A DNA stretch of 64,000 bases from an uncultured Aquimarina sp. GTDB lineage: Bacteria > Bacteroidota > Bacteroidia > Flavobacteriales > Flavobacteriaceae. The notes under the pieces are model-generated. The model did not search any database. It had not been told where the DNA came from and was given only the letters and a program-made list of their open reading frames with translations. The translations under genes and the position numbers were made by a program. Positions within the stretch are counted from its first letter, which is position 1. Every line of letters begins with the position of its first letter. Positions 1 to 7,837 of this stretch are shown here, one piece after another. The DNA lies in NCBI GenBank assembly GCA_947501475.1, contig CANMWA010000002.1:1-64000 (forward strand). The letters are read 5' to 3'.

Positions 1-222
1 CAAAAGGATATATCTGGAATTCTAAAAGACGATACAGATAATTGCAATACAAAAACATTTCATTCATCAATCAAAAAGCGACTAACTATGACAACTATAC
101 AGAATATTAAAAGAAAATTAAAAGAAACCGCTCAAAAACAAAACATGTTTTTAGGATTCACACAAAGTGGAAATGATTATGAATATGACATTCGTATTCG
201 ACCAAACCTATATATTTATTAA
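1..222 (+). CDS. C-terminal end of an unknown protein (partial)
   Basis: The frame is open from base 1 to a TAA stop at 220-222 and gives the last 73 residues of a protein whose start lies outside the window. The tail is rich in Lys, Asn, Gln and Thr and ends in a short Arg/Tyr-rich segment (DIRIRPNLYIY). I recognise no family. A strong bidirectional terminator follows directly, which supports this being a real gene end. An internal ATG at 88-90 could also start a tiny protein, but the open frame upstream makes a truncated longer gene more likely. Confidence 0.5.
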   Translation, partial: QKDISGILKDDTDNCNTKTFHSSIKKRLTMTTIQNIKRKLKETAQKQNMFLGFTQSGNDYEYDIRIRPNLYIY

Positions 223-249
223 CAATATCAAGTACTCAATTAGGTAAAG

Positions 250-285
250 AAAAAGGCTGATTTTAGTTAAATCAGCCTTTTTTAT
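250..285. terminator. Bidirectional terminator hairpin
   Basis: Fourteen-base arms at 250-263 and 269-282 pair perfectly around a 5-base loop. The stem ends in an A run on the left and a T run on the right, so it can end transcription of both the partial gene on the left and the convergent hydroxylase gene on the right. Confidence 0.8.
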
Positions 286-303
286 ACATTCATAATACTA
301 AAT

Positions 304-1158
304 CTATTTTGTATTTGTTTTTTCTACATCAAATTTTGCTCCTACAGGTGCACGATACCCATCAAAAGGAAGTTTAAGTAGTTTACTAATCTTTGCATTA
401 GAATCGACATCAGGGTAGGTATCTACACCATAGACTAAATCTTCATTACGTATTTTGGCAAAAGTACCAAACATTCTATCCCATATCGAAAAAATATTTC
501 CATAATTAGTATCCGTATACGGCAATACATAGTGATGATGCACCTTGTGCATATCTGGTGATACAATTACCCAACTAATAATATCATCTAATTTTTTTGG
601 CAAAGAAATATTCGCATGATTAAATTGTGATAATACTACTGATAATGATTGGTATAACATTATGATAGCAATAGGTGCTCCAACAACAAAAACAGCAAAT
701 GTAGTAAACACAAAACGTATTACGCTCTCTCCAGGATGATGTCTATTGGCTGTAGTAGTATCCACATGATTATCCGTATGGTGAATCAAGTGAAACATCC
801 ATAATGGTTTGACCATATGCTCAACATAATGAGCGAGCCAAGCACCTAGAAGGTCTAACAAAGCAACTCCTAATAAAATTGAAGCCCAAAGTGGCAGTTC
901 CAACCATTGTAACACACCAAACTTATTAGCTACTGTCCAATCACTTGTCTTTAATAAAATAAAAGCAAGAAAAAAATTCACCAAAATTGTAGTTAGTGTA
1001 AAGAATATATTTGGCCATGCATGTTTAAACTTTTTATAATTAAATTTAAATAAAGGTGCTGCATACTCGATTAGCCAAAAAAAAGCAATCCCTCCTACTA
1101 AAATCAAACTTCGATGGGATGACGGTATTGTTTCAAAATAATTTATAATCTCTTCCAT
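304..1158 (-). CDS. Fatty acid hydroxylase / sterol desaturase superfamily membrane protein
   Basis: The 284-residue protein has several hydrophobic segments (about residues 15-35, 50-70, 90-110, 145-175) and the spaced histidine clusters of the di-iron membrane hydroxylase family: HYVEH near 110, HLIHH near 123 followed by RHH near 139, and HKVHHHY near 204, then the conserved NYG..SIWDRMFGTF segment. Members insert oxygen or double bonds into fatty acids, sterols or carotenoids in the inner membrane. The histidine set looks complete, so an active enzyme is likely; the substrate cannot be read from sequence. It stands alone, convergent with the partial gene on its 3' side. Confidence 0.8.
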   Translation of the reverse strand: MEEIINYFETIPSSHRSLILVGGIAFFWLIEYAAPLFKFNYKKFKHAWPNIFFTLTTILVNFFLAFILLKTSDWTVANKFGVLQWLELPLWASILLGVALLDLLGAWLAHYVEHMVKPLWMFHLIHHTDNHVDTTTANRHHPGESVIRFVFTTFAVFVVGAPIAIIMLYQSLSVVLSQFNHANISLPKKLDDIISWVIVSPDMHKVHHHYVLPYTDTNYGNIFSIWDRMFGTFAKIRNEDLVYGVDTYPDVDSNAKISKLLKLPFDGYRAPVGAKFDVEKTNTK

Positions 1159-1243
1159 ACAGGCAAAATATTCTATTTTTCATTATTAGGCAACATTTTT
1201 TTAAAGATTATAACCTTTGTTATATAGTACATGTACATTAAAT

Positions 1244-1301
1244 GCAACTTAAAAGTTGCGTAATTAAAATAAATCAATTAAATTAGCAACCAAATAGTTG
1301 C
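1244..1301. promoter_or_regulatory. Twin palindromic operators upstream of the SRPBCC-ArsR pair
   Basis: Two sites share the form GCAAC-N6-GTTGC. The first (1244-1259) has perfect 7-base arms around AA; the second (1286-1301) has perfect 5-base arms. Their starts are 42 bp apart, about four helical turns, and the second lies 28 bp before the SRPBCC start codon. The arrangement suggests binding by the dimeric ArsR-type repressor encoded by the second gene, that is, autoregulation. The regulator assignment is inferred from position only. Confidence 0.6.
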
Positions 1302-1328
1302 GTTTAATATAAATAAATATAATACGTT

Positions 1329-1754
1329 ATGAATGATGTAATCACTAAAGAACACATTTTTAAGCATTCTATTGATACTGTTTGGAATGCTATTACCAAT
1401 GCTAAAGAAATATCAACATGGTTTCTTGAGGCAGATTTTAAAGCTGAAAAAGGGTATCAATATGTGTTTAACTCTTCAGGAGAAAACTGTTCTCCAATTA
1501 AAGGAGAAGTAAAACAAGCGAATCCATATACGTTGATCTATACATGGATCGTTACCGAAACTCCTATTGAAACCACTGTAAAATGGGCATTAGAAAAAAC
1601 CGAAGAAGGAACTAAATTAATTCTTGAACATTCAGGAATTTCAAATTACCATGGAGAAACAGCAGTAACGATGTTTAATAGTTTTAATGGTGGATGGGAT
1701 AATTGTATTTCAGGATTAAGTAGTTATTTAAAACAAATTGTACATGCAGGATAG
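1329..1754 (+). CDS. SRPBCC / AHSA1-like domain protein
   Basis: This 141-residue protein is a single START/Bet v1-like SRPBCC domain of the AHSA1 (activator of Hsp90 ATPase homologue) type. The sequence begins with the typical TKEHIFKHSIDTVWNAITNA segment, has the ISTWF motif, and ends with the conserved GGWDNCISGLSSYL helix. Such domains have a deep hydrophobic ligand pocket; no enzymatic role can be claimed. Its last codons overlap the start of the ArsR-type gene, and the two are commonly found as neighbours, usually with the regulator first. It is preceded by twin palindromes that probably control it. Confidence 0.85.
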   Translation: MNDVITKEHIFKHSIDTVWNAITNAKEISTWFLEADFKAEKGYQYVFNSSGENCSPIKGEVKQANPYTLIYTWIVTETPIETTVKWALEKTEEGTKLILEHSGISNYHGETAVTMFNSFNGGWDNCISGLSSYLKQIVHAG

Positions 1755-2067
1755 CATAACTAATATCTTAAAAGCTATTGCCGATCCAACAAGGCGTGAA
1801 ATTTTTCACGCTTTGGTGGTTGCGGCAACGGCACTACCGATTACACAAATATCTAATCAGTTTGATATAAGTCGCCAAGGGGTAACTAAACATCTAAAAA
1901 CATTAGAAAATGCTGGATTAATTAAAATACATACCCAAGGCAGAGAACGTTTTTGCTATGCCAATCCTACCCCATTAAAAGAAATAAATGAATGGATGAA
2001 ATTCTATGAACAGTTCTGGGATAATGCTATAGATAATCTAGGTAATTATTTGGATAAAAAAGCTTAA
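1744..2067 (+). CDS. ArsR-family winged-helix transcriptional regulator
   Basis: The 107-residue protein is a single winged helix-turn-helix: LKAIADPTRREIFHAL at the N-terminus, recognition helix around QFDISRQGVTKHLKTLENAGLI, and the wing IHTQGRERFCYAN. No cysteine pair typical of metal sensors is present in the DNA-binding helix, so it belongs to the metal-independent ArsR subgroup linked to SRPBCC genes. I start it at the ATG at 1744 rather than the in-frame TTG at 1738, because the peptide from ATG begins with the normal family N-terminus. It overlaps the upstream gene by 11 bp, implying translational coupling, and likely represses the pair through the palindromes at 1244-1301. Confidence 0.85.
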   Translation: MQDSITNILKAIADPTRREIFHALVVAATALPITQISNQFDISRQGVTKHLKTLENAGLIKIHTQGRERFCYANPTPLKEINEWMKFYEQFWDNAIDNLGNYLDKKA

Positions 2068-2078
2068 AACCATATCGA

Positions 2079-2486
2079 TTAGATGAGTTGATCTTTTACC
2101 CATTTTTTTGCCATCTCAAGATTTGTAAATGTTTTTATACCTTCAGTAAAAAACATATTTTCAACACTAATACTAGCTTTTTGCATTTTACTATAAGTAA
2201 CTACTGCAAAAACTTTTATGTTAGGAAACACTTCTTTTATTCTCATGTAATCAGTGGGTTGCAATGAATAAGAATGGATTCTATTAGAAATGTAACCAAA
2301 TGGTTCATTTTTAAAATGTAACTTGGTCAGCAAAGAAAGTTCTTTAGCTTTTTCAAAATCAAAAAAAGCACCTTCTGCAACTTCAATTACTAAGTAGTTT
2401 TTATAAAAAAGAGCTTTTCCTACAGTAAGGGTATAACTCTTAACAAGGGTATCTTCATTAGTAATCTGCGACATATTCGACTTCAT
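2079..2486 (-). CDS. STAS/SEC14-like small cytoplasmic protein
   Basis: This 135-residue protein has no signal peptide or membrane segment. The alternation of strands and helices (LVIEVAEGAFFDFEKAKEL ... IKVFAVVTYSKMQKASISVENMFF ... IKTFTNLEMAKKWVKDQL) resembles the SpoIIAA-like / STAS-SEC14 fold common in flavobacteria, where such stand-alone proteins have no known role. The assignment is by fold pattern, not by a diagnostic motif. An alternative start is the Met at residue 5. It is convergent with the ArsR gene with only 11 bp between them and has no operon partner. Confidence 0.55.
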   Translation of the reverse strand: MKSNMSQITNEDTLVKSYTLTVGKALFYKNYLVIEVAEGAFFDFEKAKELSLLTKLHFKNEPFGYISNRIHSYSLQPTDYMRIKEVFPNIKVFAVVTYSKMQKASISVENMFFTEGIKTFTNLEMAKKWVKDQLI

Positions 2487-2733
2487 TATTTATAGTAGTA
2501 TACATTAAATAGTACGACCCTAATGTTATTTAAAAATAAAAAAAGCGAATCTACTCAAAAAGTTCTTTAAATTATAGATTTTATCATTTTGATAACGTTT
2601 GTTCTACACACACCTAAAAAGAAAATTAAATATTCATTTTTATCTTAAAAACTCACTACATAAAAGGTTCATTTGTATTTTATTTCGTTTCTAACTACAT
2701 TGTTATCACAAAACAACTTAATTTCAGCACATT

Positions 2734-3162
2734 ATGGAAACCACAAACAAACCGCCTAAATGGTTCTGGGCAATTAGTATTATTGGTTTAATTTGGAATA
2801 TCATGGGTGTAGCTGCCTATCTTGGGCAGGCATACATGACAGATGAAGCTTTGGCTGCATTGCCTGAAGGGGATCAAAATTTTTATAATAATATGCCGGC
2901 ATGGGTTACAGCGGTTTTTGCAATAGCTGTATTCTCTGGTGCATTAGGATGTATTGCTTTATTACTACGAAAAAAATGGGCTTCTCTAGTCCTGCTTATA
3001 TCACTTATTGCTGTTATTGCACAAGCTATTTATAATTTCTTTATACAAGATTTTATAGAATTATCAGGCGAACGTATTGTAATGCCAATTATAATTATCT
3101 TGACAGCTTTATTTTTAGTTTGGTTTTCTAGAAATGCAATTTCCAAAAACTGGATTTCTTAA
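2734..3162 (+). CDS. Small four-helix integral membrane protein
   Basis: The 142-residue protein has four predicted membrane segments, at about residues 10-30, 56-77, 82-104 and 113-131, joined by short loops; the first loop carries an acidic stretch (DEALAALPEGDQ). Lone proteins of this kind are frequent in marine flavobacteria and are often labelled as sugar transporters without evidence. I do not assign a function. It is a single-gene unit, ended by a strong hairpin terminator six bases after the stop codon. Confidence 0.6.
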   Translation: METTNKPPKWFWAISIIGLIWNIMGVAAYLGQAYMTDEALAALPEGDQNFYNNMPAWVTAVFAIAVFSGALGCIALLLRKKWASLVLLISLIAVIAQAIYNFFIQDFIELSGERIVMPIIIILTALFLVWFSRNAISKNWIS

Positions 3163-3167
3163 TATAT

Positions 3168-3201
3168 AAAAGCCCATAAATTATATAATTTATGGGCTTT
3201 T
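3168..3201. terminator. Bidirectional terminator hairpin
   Basis: AAAAGCCCATAAATT pairs with its complement across a loop of about 4 bases, with a T run on the right and an A run on the left. It separates the four-helix protein gene from the convergent membrane protein gene that ends at 3224. Confidence 0.8.
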
Positions 3202-3223
3202 ATATTTATATTTTCAAAAATTA

Positions 3224-3835
3224 CTAATCTGTAGTTTCTAAATCTTTAATTAATGATTCTGCAGAGTTAATATTTTTTAAATAGTGTTTGAATACCCATT
3301 TTGAAAACACAATAAAAAAGATAATTGCAAGCGGTATAGCAATTACCAAAGGCCAAATTGATTTAGTTTCTGAAAATAAATCTTTACCATTAATTATTTT
3401 GCTTGTTACTGGCATTATTGTAAACATGATTATAAAACCCAGGTAATACCCCCATTTCATTACTTTCTGAAATTGTTTTTTCTCTTTTGCATAATTTAGT
3501 AATGTTTCTTTATAGTTATTGGTTGCTACATCTATTTTATGTATTCTTTTAATTGATTTTAAAGATAAAATCGGAAGTACAAACAAAACAACTATCGATA
3601 TAATACCGCATAGTAATGAGTACCAGTTATCTAATTTTGAAAAATTAAATACAATCAACAATCCAGCTCCATAACAAATAATACCTCCAAGTATCTCTGG
3701 ATAGGCAATTCTATTAATTCTACTTCTGTATTTTTCTTGTGTCATCATAATTATCATTTTATCTGTTAATTTTTTTTGTTTTTCTATTTGGTCACTTAAT
3801 TCAGACCAAACTGTTTGCATCTCTTCTAGTTCCAT
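3224..3835 (-). CDS. Membrane protein cotranscribed with an ECF sigma factor
   Basis: The 203-residue protein begins with a cytoplasmic amphipathic helix (MELEEMQTVWSELSDQIEKQ) and has four hydrophobic segments near residues 48-68, 76-96, 128-148 and 160-182. It lies 6 bp downstream of a sigma factor gene on the same strand. That position is where anti-sigma factors sit, and a cytoplasmic N-terminal helix plus membrane anchor would fit, but no zinc-binding HxxxCxxC motif is visible. Its role as an anti-sigma factor is therefore an inference from location alone. Confidence 0.6.
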   Translation of the reverse strand: MELEEMQTVWSELSDQIEKQKKLTDKMIIMMTQEKYRSRINRIAYPEILGGIICYGAGLLIVFNFSKLDNWYSLLCGIISIVVLFVLPILSLKSIKRIHKIDVATNNYKETLLNYAKEKKQFQKVMKWGYYLGFIIMFTIMPVTSKIINGKDLFSETKSIWPLVIAIPLAIIFFIVFSKWVFKHYLKNINSAESLIKDLETTD

Positions 3836-3841
3836 TTTGCT

Positions 3842-4330
3842 TTACTTTTTTATGATCTGTGTTTTTAATTTTTGTTTAATTCTTGAAATACGAGTTCCTA
3901 CATTACTGGGCGATAAGCCTGTAATACTTGATATTTCTTCATACTTTTTACCTTCAAGAAGCAATAACATTAATCCTTTTTCTAATTGATTAAGTCTTTT
4001 TATATGTGAATACAGAATTTTTAAACGTTCTTCAAACCCTGTATCATATTGTTCAGTTTGCCGCATAATTACCTTATCAATTCCAATCTGATTTCCTCGT
4101 CGTTTTTCTTTTTTTAATCTTGTAATTGCAGTATTCAAAGCAACCCGATACATCCAGATACTAATTTTTGATTCTCCACGAAAACTTTCATAGGCTTTCC
4201 AAAGCTGATAGACGATCTCTTGGTAGAGATCTTCTTGATCTTCTCTATTATCAGTATACACTGTTGTTATCTTAAAAATCACACCTTGGTGATCTTTAAT
4301 AATTCGAGTAAACTCGAGTTCTTTACTCAT
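3842..4330 (-). CDS. ECF-type RNA polymerase sigma factor
   Basis: The 162-residue protein has the two-domain layout of sigma-70 family group 4 factors. Region 2 covers about residues 10-75 (NREDQEDLYQEIVYQLWKA, then SIWMYRVALNTAITRLKK) and region 4 covers about 105-155 (LEKGLMLLLLEGKKYEEI, then GLSPSNVGTRISRIKQKLK as the helix-turn-helix). Regions 1 and 3 are absent, as expected. It forms a two-gene operon with the membrane protein downstream, 6 bp away, which may hold it inactive. The targets are unknown. Confidence 0.9.
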   Translation of the reverse strand: MSKELEFTRIIKDHQGVIFKITTVYTDNREDQEDLYQEIVYQLWKAYESFRGESKISIWMYRVALNTAITRLKKEKRRGNQIGIDKVIMRQTEQYDTGFEERLKILYSHIKRLNQLEKGLMLLLLEGKKYEEISSITGLSPSNVGTRISRIKQKLKTQIIKK

Positions 4331-4471
4331 ATTATATTGTTCATTTTAGTATATAAGTATACGATGAAATAAAAAAATCACAGATTATTTTATATTTTTT
4401 AATTTATTATCGGAAAAATTTATAATTCTAGAGCAAAAAAGAAGATATAGGCTCTATAGTATCGAATAATT

Positions 4472-5119
4472 TTACTCGTTTTCTTTAACAACAATAAGAG
4501 TCGCTTTTACTCCTGTAGTCAGGTTCCATTCATTACCAGTGATCAAATTTCCTTGATCGTCATATAAATGAAATTCGGCAGTATTGGGTCCGGATTCTCC
4601 TTGATTTAAGGCTTGAATATCAATTTTATTAAATCCTTTTTCTAAATTAATTTTAACACCTTCAAATGAGCCTGTTAAATATACTCTTGGGCGTAACACA
4701 TCATCATTGATATATATTCTTACAATATCTCCATCAACATATTGATGATCTCTATATACCAAATTAACAAACTTGCCTTCGCTTTTAAAATCCCCTAAGT
4801 ATTGATCACTCTTGTACTCTTCTTTGATTTCTTTATCTTTTGTAAACCATTTTGGAGTTAATCCTATATTAGGATCTAAAAAGCCATTATCATCAATCAT
4901 ACTAAAAGATTTCTTATTTCTTCCGTAATCTTCAAGTTCTTTTGGTCTGCTATACAGAGGGAAATCATTTTTAGGAGTAGACAAGCTTTTGGATAAGCTA
5001 TATTTTTCAACACCAAAATTGTTGTCATCCCCAATTTTAATTGAAGATGTACTTTCTATCTGGGCATGTAAAAAAGTACCCAAGAATAACCATAGTATTA
5101 AAAAAAAATTCAATTTCAT
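4472..5119 (-). CDS. Secreted protein of unknown function
   Basis: I start this gene at the ATG at 5117-5119, giving 215 residues with a clean signal peptide (MKLNFFLILWLFLGTFLHAQ, cleavage after AQ); the frame is open 84 bp further upstream, but that extension would bury the signal peptide. The mature part has an N-terminal charged region and a C-terminal beta-rich domain (about residues 120-215) with the phrase VYLTGSFEGVKINLEKGFNKIDI and a GPNTAEFHLYDDQG turn, resembling a beta-sandwich. Similar short secreted proteins are common in flavobacteria. No function can be assigned. The gene diverges from the hybrid kinase gene. Confidence 0.6.
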   Translation of the reverse strand: MKLNFFLILWLFLGTFLHAQIESTSSIKIGDDNNFGVEKYSLSKSLSTPKNDFPLYSRPKELEDYGRNKKSFSMIDDNGFLDPNIGLTPKWFTKDKEIKEEYKSDQYLGDFKSEGKFVNLVYRDHQYVDGDIVRIYINDDVLRPRVYLTGSFEGVKINLEKGFNKIDIQALNQGESGPNTAEFHLYDDQGNLITGNEWNLTTGVKATLIVVKENE

Positions 5120-5285
5120 AAGCATTATGATACTCATAATATGTCGTAAAGATATATAATACCTTAATTTTTGACTGTTAATTAGCTGTAAAACTTTATC
5201 CAAAATACAAGATAATACATAAAAAGACGTTCGATACTTGTAAGATAATACTTATATCTCTTATTTTGCTATTAAAAAACTTGCT

Positions 5286-6530
5286 ATGGTTTATTATATT
5301 GGAGGAATCCTTCTTGCAATAGTTCTTTTTATATGGATGTATAAGTGTTGGGGGATTAGAAAAAACCTTGATAAAAAGAATAAAGAACTGCAATCTTTAT
5401 ATCAGAAAACAGAAAAACAATTTCAGTTACAAAAAGATTTTGTTTCTATTTTAAGTCAGGAACTAAGAACGCCGCTTTATGGTATCATGGGGCTAACTCA
5501 TTTGTTGACCGAAGAACATCCAGAATTAGAAAATGATAGAAAATTAAAATCATTAAAATTTTCTAGTGATTACTTATTAAACCTTATTAATAATGTACTT
5601 CATATCAACTATCTAGATTCTGGAAAAATCACTACAAAAGAAATATCATTTGATTTAAAAGAAATTTCACAAAACCTGATAAACTCATTCGATTACGCTA
5701 CAAAAAATAGTGATAACAAGTTACATTTTGATTTTGATTCAAAAATTGATCAATTAATCTTTGGGGATCCTGCAATACTATCACAGATACTAATGAACAT
5801 GATTAGTAATGCGTTGCGGTTTACAAAAAATGGAAATGTGAAGTTTTCTGTTGATCAAATAAAGAAAAAAGAAAATAGTTGCACTATTTCTTTCAAAGTG
5901 AGTCATGATGGGTATGAGATCACAAAAGAAGATCAAAAATCTATTTACCAAGAGTTTATCAATGTAGAGAAAGCAAAAAAAACATATTTAGGAGTTGGGC
6001 TCAACTCACAAATTATAAAAAGATTAGCAGCATCTATCCAAGGTGAAGTAATATTACAACACGATGTACATGCTGGTTCTGAATATGTTTTTGTTGTAGA
6101 TTTTATAACAAAACATGAAAACAAGAATGAGACTACAGTATCTAAAAATGAACCAAAAGATCAAAATCTAAAAGCCTTGATTGTTGATGACAATAAGCTT
6201 AATCTTTTGGTTGCAGATAAAATATTGTCTAGCGAAAATTTTGATTGTACAACTATAGATAATGGTTTTGATGCTATAGAGCTTTCTAAAAATAACCAAT
6301 ACGATGTTATCTTAATGGATATTAATATGCCCAAACTTAATGGTATTGGTACTACAAAAAGAATACGTGAATTTGATAGAAAAACTCCAGTAATAGCATT
6401 GACTGCTGTAGATGTTACTCAGTTAAATAAACAAATTATTCAATCTGGCCTCAATGATTATTTACTAAAACCTTACAACAAAAGCCAATTATTAGAAATT
6501 ATAAATAAATATATTGATGTCCCGGTGTAA
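5286..6530 (+). CDS. Hybrid histidine kinase-like protein with degenerate kinase core and intact receiver
   Basis: The 414-residue protein has one N-terminal membrane helix (residues 3-20), a short coiled coil, a HisKA-like helix pair (about 48-110), a HATPase-like domain (about 155-275) and a C-terminal receiver (296-412). In the HisKA motif the usual SHELRTPL reads SQELRTPL, so the phospho-accepting His is Gln58. In the ATPase part the N box Asn175 is kept, but the G1 box DTGxGI reads HDGYEI (207-212) and the G2 box GTGLGL reads GVGLNS (236-241). The receiver keeps the acidic pair Asp301/Asp302, Asp345, Thr373 and Lys395. It therefore looks unable to autophosphorylate while its receiver could accept phosphate from another kinase. 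No sensory domain is present. Confidence 0.85.
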   Translation: MVYYIGGILLAIVLFIWMYKCWGIRKNLDKKNKELQSLYQKTEKQFQLQKDFVSILSQELRTPLYGIMGLTHLLTEEHPELENDRKLKSLKFSSDYLLNLINNVLHINYLDSGKITTKEISFDLKEISQNLINSFDYATKNSDNKLHFDFDSKIDQLIFGDPAILSQILMNMISNALRFTKNGNVKFSVDQIKKKENSCTISFKVSHDGYEITKEDQKSIYQEFINVEKAKKTYLGVGLNSQIIKRLAASIQGEVILQHDVHAGSEYVFVVDFITKHENKNETTVSKNEPKDQNLKALIVDDNKLNLLVADKILSSENFDCTTIDNGFDAIELSKNNQYDVILMDINMPKLNGIGTTKRIREFDRKTPVIALTAVDVTQLNKQIIQSGLNDYLLKPYNKSQLLEIINKYIDVPV

Positions 6531-6531
6531 G

Positions 6532-7500
6532 TTAATTAACAAGTATCTGCTGCCCTATTTTTAATACCGAGTTGTAAGGTATTGAGTTTATTTTACAAAT
6601 TTCTGATACAGCTACTCCATATTTATTTGCAATACGATGTAGTGTATCTCCTTTACGCACCGTATATATTTCTTTTTCTTGTTTACTCTGCAATGCTATA
6701 TCATCTATACTATCGCAAACAACAATTTTGCTTTTACGCGTAGAAATATGGTATCGTGGATTTGTCCATTTTTTGGTTACATAAAAAACTTCAGATCGAA
6801 TTTCGTTCTTATTAGTAAATTCAAATAAATACTCAGGGTTAATACTTTTACCTTGATACCGTACTTCTAAATGTAAATGACTACCTCTTGAGTTGCCTGT
6901 AATCCCTCCTGTACCTATCACTTGCCCTTTTTTAACCTCGTCATTCTCTTTAACTAAATTCTTAGAAAGATGTGCGTATACGGTTTCTAACCCATTAGAA
7001 TGTCTTACAATCACTGTATTACCATGCCCTCCATGATATTTTGAATATCTCACTTTACCATCTAATATAGACCTTACACTATCTCCAATTTGAAGATCAA
7101 TATCTATTCCTCTATGCGGTCGTCTTCGTCTCCAACCAAAACGAGATGTCACTACCATTTTACGATCTATTGGCGATGAAAAATTTTTATTAGTAAACTT
7201 AATTAGGAAAGGGAAAATTATATTTTCGCCCAAGTATGGATTAAATATCTTAGTATTCCACTTTGCGTCAAATACATTAAGTCCCTCGTCTTTTTTTGGT
7301 TCTATTGCAACATATTGTGTTATAAAATTCACATTAGTATTGTGATATACGGGCATATATACAATATCATTATCATTCAATGACATTTCTTTATACTCAA
7401 TAGTATTGCTTTTTGGCTGATTACTCTCCTGTGTATATACAAGAGATAATGAAGAAAAAATAAAAATAAGAGATAACAGCCTCTTTATGTTAGAATGCAT
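6532..7500 (-). CDS. M23-family peptidase with C-terminal LysM domain
   Basis: The 322-residue protein carries a signal peptide ending in YTQ (about residue 23), an M23 (LytM/lysostaphin) metallopeptidase domain at about 120-235 and one LysM repeat at 278-321 (YTVRKGDTLHRIANKYGV ... LKIGQQILV). The zinc site is visible: His and Asp of HRGIDID and the HLHLE motif. M23 enzymes cut peptide cross-links in peptidoglycan and LysM binds glycan chains, so it probably acts in the periplasm on cell wall remodelling or division. Its stop codon is one base from the stop of the convergent kinase gene, leaving no room for a terminator. Confidence 0.88.
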   Translation of the reverse strand: MHSNIKRLLSLIFIFSSLSLVYTQESNQPKSNTIEYKEMSLNDNDIVYMPVYHNTNVNFITQYVAIEPKKDEGLNVFDAKWNTKIFNPYLGENIIFPFLIKFTNKNFSSPIDRKMVVTSRFGWRRRRPHRGIDIDLQIGDSVRSILDGKVRYSKYHGGHGNTVIVRHSNGLETVYAHLSKNLVKENDEVKKGQVIGTGGITGNSRGSHLHLEVRYQGKSINPEYLFEFTNKNEIRSEVFYVTKKWTNPRYHISTRKSKIVVCDSIDDIALQSKQEKEIYTVRKGDTLHRIANKYGVAVSEICKINSIPYNSVLKIGQQILVN

Positions 7501-7837
7501 TAATTAATATTTTTAACAAATTAAAGTAGAGATGGGCTTAACTATCTTATTTTCTAAAATATGACTGTAAAAATAACATCTTGTTACAATTAATCAACAT
7601 TTTTTTACTCAACATCTAACAAAATAAACCCCTAAATCAAAATAAATACTGAAAATCAATCAGTTAAAAACAAATAAAATATAGTACTCCCGTAGACAAA
7701 TTATGGGATAATCTGATCGCTAAAATTTCTTAACATATTTTAAGAAATTGATGTGAAAAAATTAATAATTCCAGCAACAATAAATAGTTCTCCTAATAGT
7801 TAGTTCTAAACAGAACACAAAATGTAATTAAATAACC
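7501..7837. other. Gene-free interval with an inverted repeat upstream of the OmpA lipoprotein gene
   Basis: This 337-bp interval separates two diverging genes and holds no open frame I trust. It contains a perfect inverted repeat with 10-base arms (7724-7733 and 7740-7749) around a 6-base loop, 89 bp before the OmpA start codon, and a smaller one, GTTCT-N4-AGAAC, at 7803-7816. Either could be a protein-binding site. No canonical TAnnTTTG box was identified. Confidence 0.4.

Noticed and set aside
1738..1743. TTG start six bases before the ArsR ATG
   Set aside because: The ATG at 1744 gives the normal family N-terminus and a better overlap with the upstream gene.
5196..5393. A 65-residue minus-strand frame overlapping the kinase start
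   Set aside because: It covers the divergent promoter region and the opposite strand of the kinase signal, with no support of its own.
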